This document shows, piece by piece, positions 6,287 to 7,108 of a stretch of DNA of 7,108 bases (positions are counted from its first letter, which is position 1; every line of letters starts with the position of its first letter). A program made the position numbers and the translations under genes. Source of the DNA: Acidocella sp. (GTDB taxonomy: Bacteria > Pseudomonadota > Alphaproteobacteria > Acetobacterales > Acetobacteraceae); the NCBI GenBank assembly GCA_029077775.1, contig JAQNCU010000145.1:1-7108 (forward strand), written 5' to 3'. The notes beneath the pieces were generated by a model. It was not told the DNA's origin. It saw nothing but the letters and a program-made list of their open reading frames with translations, and ran no database searches.

Positions 6287-6980
6287 AAAGGTAAGCTCTG
6301 CCTATGGACAGAGTAAGGTTTTGTGGGATGTGGATATGGACATCCGCCAGGGCAGCGCGGTTGCGTTGATCGGCCGTAATGGTGTGGGCAAAACAACCCT
6401 GTTGAATACTATGGTGGGTGTACAGAAGCTGACCGGCGGCAGAATTATGTTCGAGGGCAAGGATGTCTCGGCGGCACCGGCGCATGGGCGGGCACGGGCT
6501 GGTATTGGTTATGTGCCGCAGGGGCGGCATGTGTTTCCGCAATTGACCGTGATGGAAAATCTGACCGTAGGGTTGGCGGCACTGTCAGGACGCAAAGGGC
6601 TTGCACAGAGCGGTATCAGTGAATTTATTTTTGATTTGTTCCCGAAACTTACCCAAATCCGGGCGCGCAAGGCCGGGTTGCTCTCAGGCGGGGAGCAGCA
6701 ACAATTGGCGATAGGCCGGGCGCTCGCGGGGCAGCCGAAACTGCTATTGCTCGATGAGCCGACCGAGGGCATTCAGCCCTCTGTTGTGAAGCAGATTGAA
6801 CGCGCGCTGGAGAGAATTCGGGTTGAACTGGGTGTTACGATTTTGATCGTCGAGCAATACCTTGATTTCGCGTGGTCATTTGCGGAGCGTTATCATGTGA
6901 TGCAGCGTGGCCAGATTATACGCCAGGGAAGTACCCGCGAGGAAACGGCCGCGGAGATTGCGCATTTAGTAAATATTTAG
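6264..6980 (+). CDS. urtE: Urea ABC transporter ATP-binding protein UrtE
   Basis: UrtE is the second cytoplasmic ATPase of the urea importer, of the LivF type, pairing with UrtD. The product has 238 residues from ATG 6264, or 239 from the ATG at 6261. Motifs in order are Walker A GRNGVGKTT (37-45), Q-loop YVPQGRHVFPQLTVMENL (Gln85), signature LSGGEQQQL (139-147), Walker B LLLLDEP (159-165) followed by TEGIQPS typical of UrtE/LivF, and LIVEQYLDFA, where Gln197 occupies the usual switch-histidine position; this substitution is normal for the LivF/UrtE group. It overlaps urtD by about 23 nt, so the two are translationally coupled. The stop TAG at 6978-6980 is the first three bases of a palindromic repeat, so the last residues may have been reshaped when that repeat arrived, but overall length is normal. 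Confidence 0.95.
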   Translation: MTSLLTLEKVSSAYGQSKVLWDVDMDIRQGSAVALIGRNGVGKTTLLNTMVGVQKLTGGRIMFEGKDVSAAPAHGRARAGIGYVPQGRHVFPQLTVMENLTVGLAALSGRKGLAQSGISEFIFDLFPKLTQIRARKAGLLSGGEQQQLAIGRALAGQPKLLLLDEPTEGIQPSVVKQIERALERIRVELGVTILIVEQYLDFAWSFAERYHVMQRGQIIRQGSTREETAAEIAHLVNI

Positions 6981-7009
6981 AGCGTTATTCGATCAAACGG
7001 AATGCTCTA
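6978..7009. repeat. TA-flanked imperfect palindrome at the end of urtE
   Basis: The unit begins TAGAGCGTT and ends AATGCTCTA. Its reverse complement begins TAGAGCATTCCG, so the outer nine bases match with one mismatch (G/A), and inner bases TTCGATC and GATCAAACGG give further partial symmetry. It is bounded by TA at both ends (6978-6979 and 7008-7009). The first TAG is the urtE stop codon. Short palindromes beginning TAGAGC and ending GCTCTA are, to my knowledge, common between genes in alphaproteobacteria. As RNA it can fold into a hairpin and may help end or stabilise the urt transcript, though no T-run follows. Function is inferred. Confidence 0.6.
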
Positions 7010-7108
7010 GAGCGCGATGACGTATAAGTGAATCGCAGGGGATTCCGGATCGTTTGATTTTCTGATTCAAGCTGTTGGCTGGGTTTTGGAGGCCAGTGGC
7101 GATGACCA
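7010..7108 (+). mobile_element. Probable left end of an IS630-type insertion sequence, truncated by window
   Basis: The sequence turns non-coding after urtE. From 7010, directly after a TA dinucleotide inside CTAG (7007-7010), comes GAGCGCGATGACG, which resembles terminal repeats of IS630-family elements; these insert at TA, often within CTAG. About 90 nt further a good ribosome binding site, GGAGG (7088-7092), precedes ATG at 7102 with 9-nt spacing. The only visible codons are Met-Thr, which is compatible with the start of IS630-type transposases. No transposase sequence is visible, and the right end and the matching inverted repeat are outside the window. The call is a recognition from pattern, not a proof; another gene with a short leader could start here instead. 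Confidence 0.42.

Noticed and set aside
5865..6542. Minus-strand open frame across urtD and urtE
   Set aside because: Antisense to two canonical ABC ATPases, with a low-complexity Arg/His/Pro/Ser composition.
6843..6869. Gln in place of the switch histidine in UrtE, a possible inactivating change
   Set aside because: The VEQ form at this position is usual in the LivF/UrtE group, so it is not a defect.

Overview
The window is a continuous plus-strand run of urea-metabolism genes from a proteobacterium. The 3' end of ureC (urease catalytic subunit) is followed by the urease maturation genes ureE, ureF and ureG, then by a complete urea ABC importer, urtA-urtB-urtC-urtD-urtE. Moderately high GC, strong G/C preference at third codon positions, the UreE/UreF/UreG sequence types and the TAGAGC-type palindromic repeat at the right edge all suggest an alphaproteobacterium, possibly Acetobacteraceae. 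The taxon is an inference from memory of such sequences, not a computed placement.

Layout. Positions 1-399 hold the last 132 codons of ureC. ureE starts at or just after the ureC stop, ureF overlaps the end of ureE by 8 nt, and ureG follows after 29 nt with a strong Shine-Dalgarno sequence. A 73-nt gap with a small hairpin leads to urtA (periplasmic urea-binding protein). A 97-nt gap with a strong 17-bp hairpin separates urtA from urtB. urtB, urtC, urtD and urtE are then packed with a 4-nt gap, a 4-nt ATGA overlap and an overlap of about 23 nt. No interval longer than 300 nt lacks a gene. The final 130 nt hold a TA-flanked imperfect palindrome that begins in the urtE stop codon, followed by what looks like the left end of an IS630-type insertion sequence cut off by the window edge.

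How the genes work together. UrtA captures urea in the periplasm, the UrtB/UrtC permease pair moves it inward, and the UrtD/UrtE ATPases drive transport. Urease hydrolyses the imported urea to ammonia and carbon dioxide. UreE (nickel carrier), UreF (scaffold and GTPase regulator) and UreG (GTPase) load the nickel centre of UreC. ureD/ureH, ureA, ureB and most of ureC must lie upstream, outside the window.

The protein-coding content is well-known biology and I see no evidence of a new defence, mobile or signalling system. The points worth a second look are the urtA-urtB hairpin, the repeat and insertion-sequence junction at the end of urtE, two CxxC pairs in UreF, the short form of UrtB, and the placement of the transporter downstream of the urease genes.
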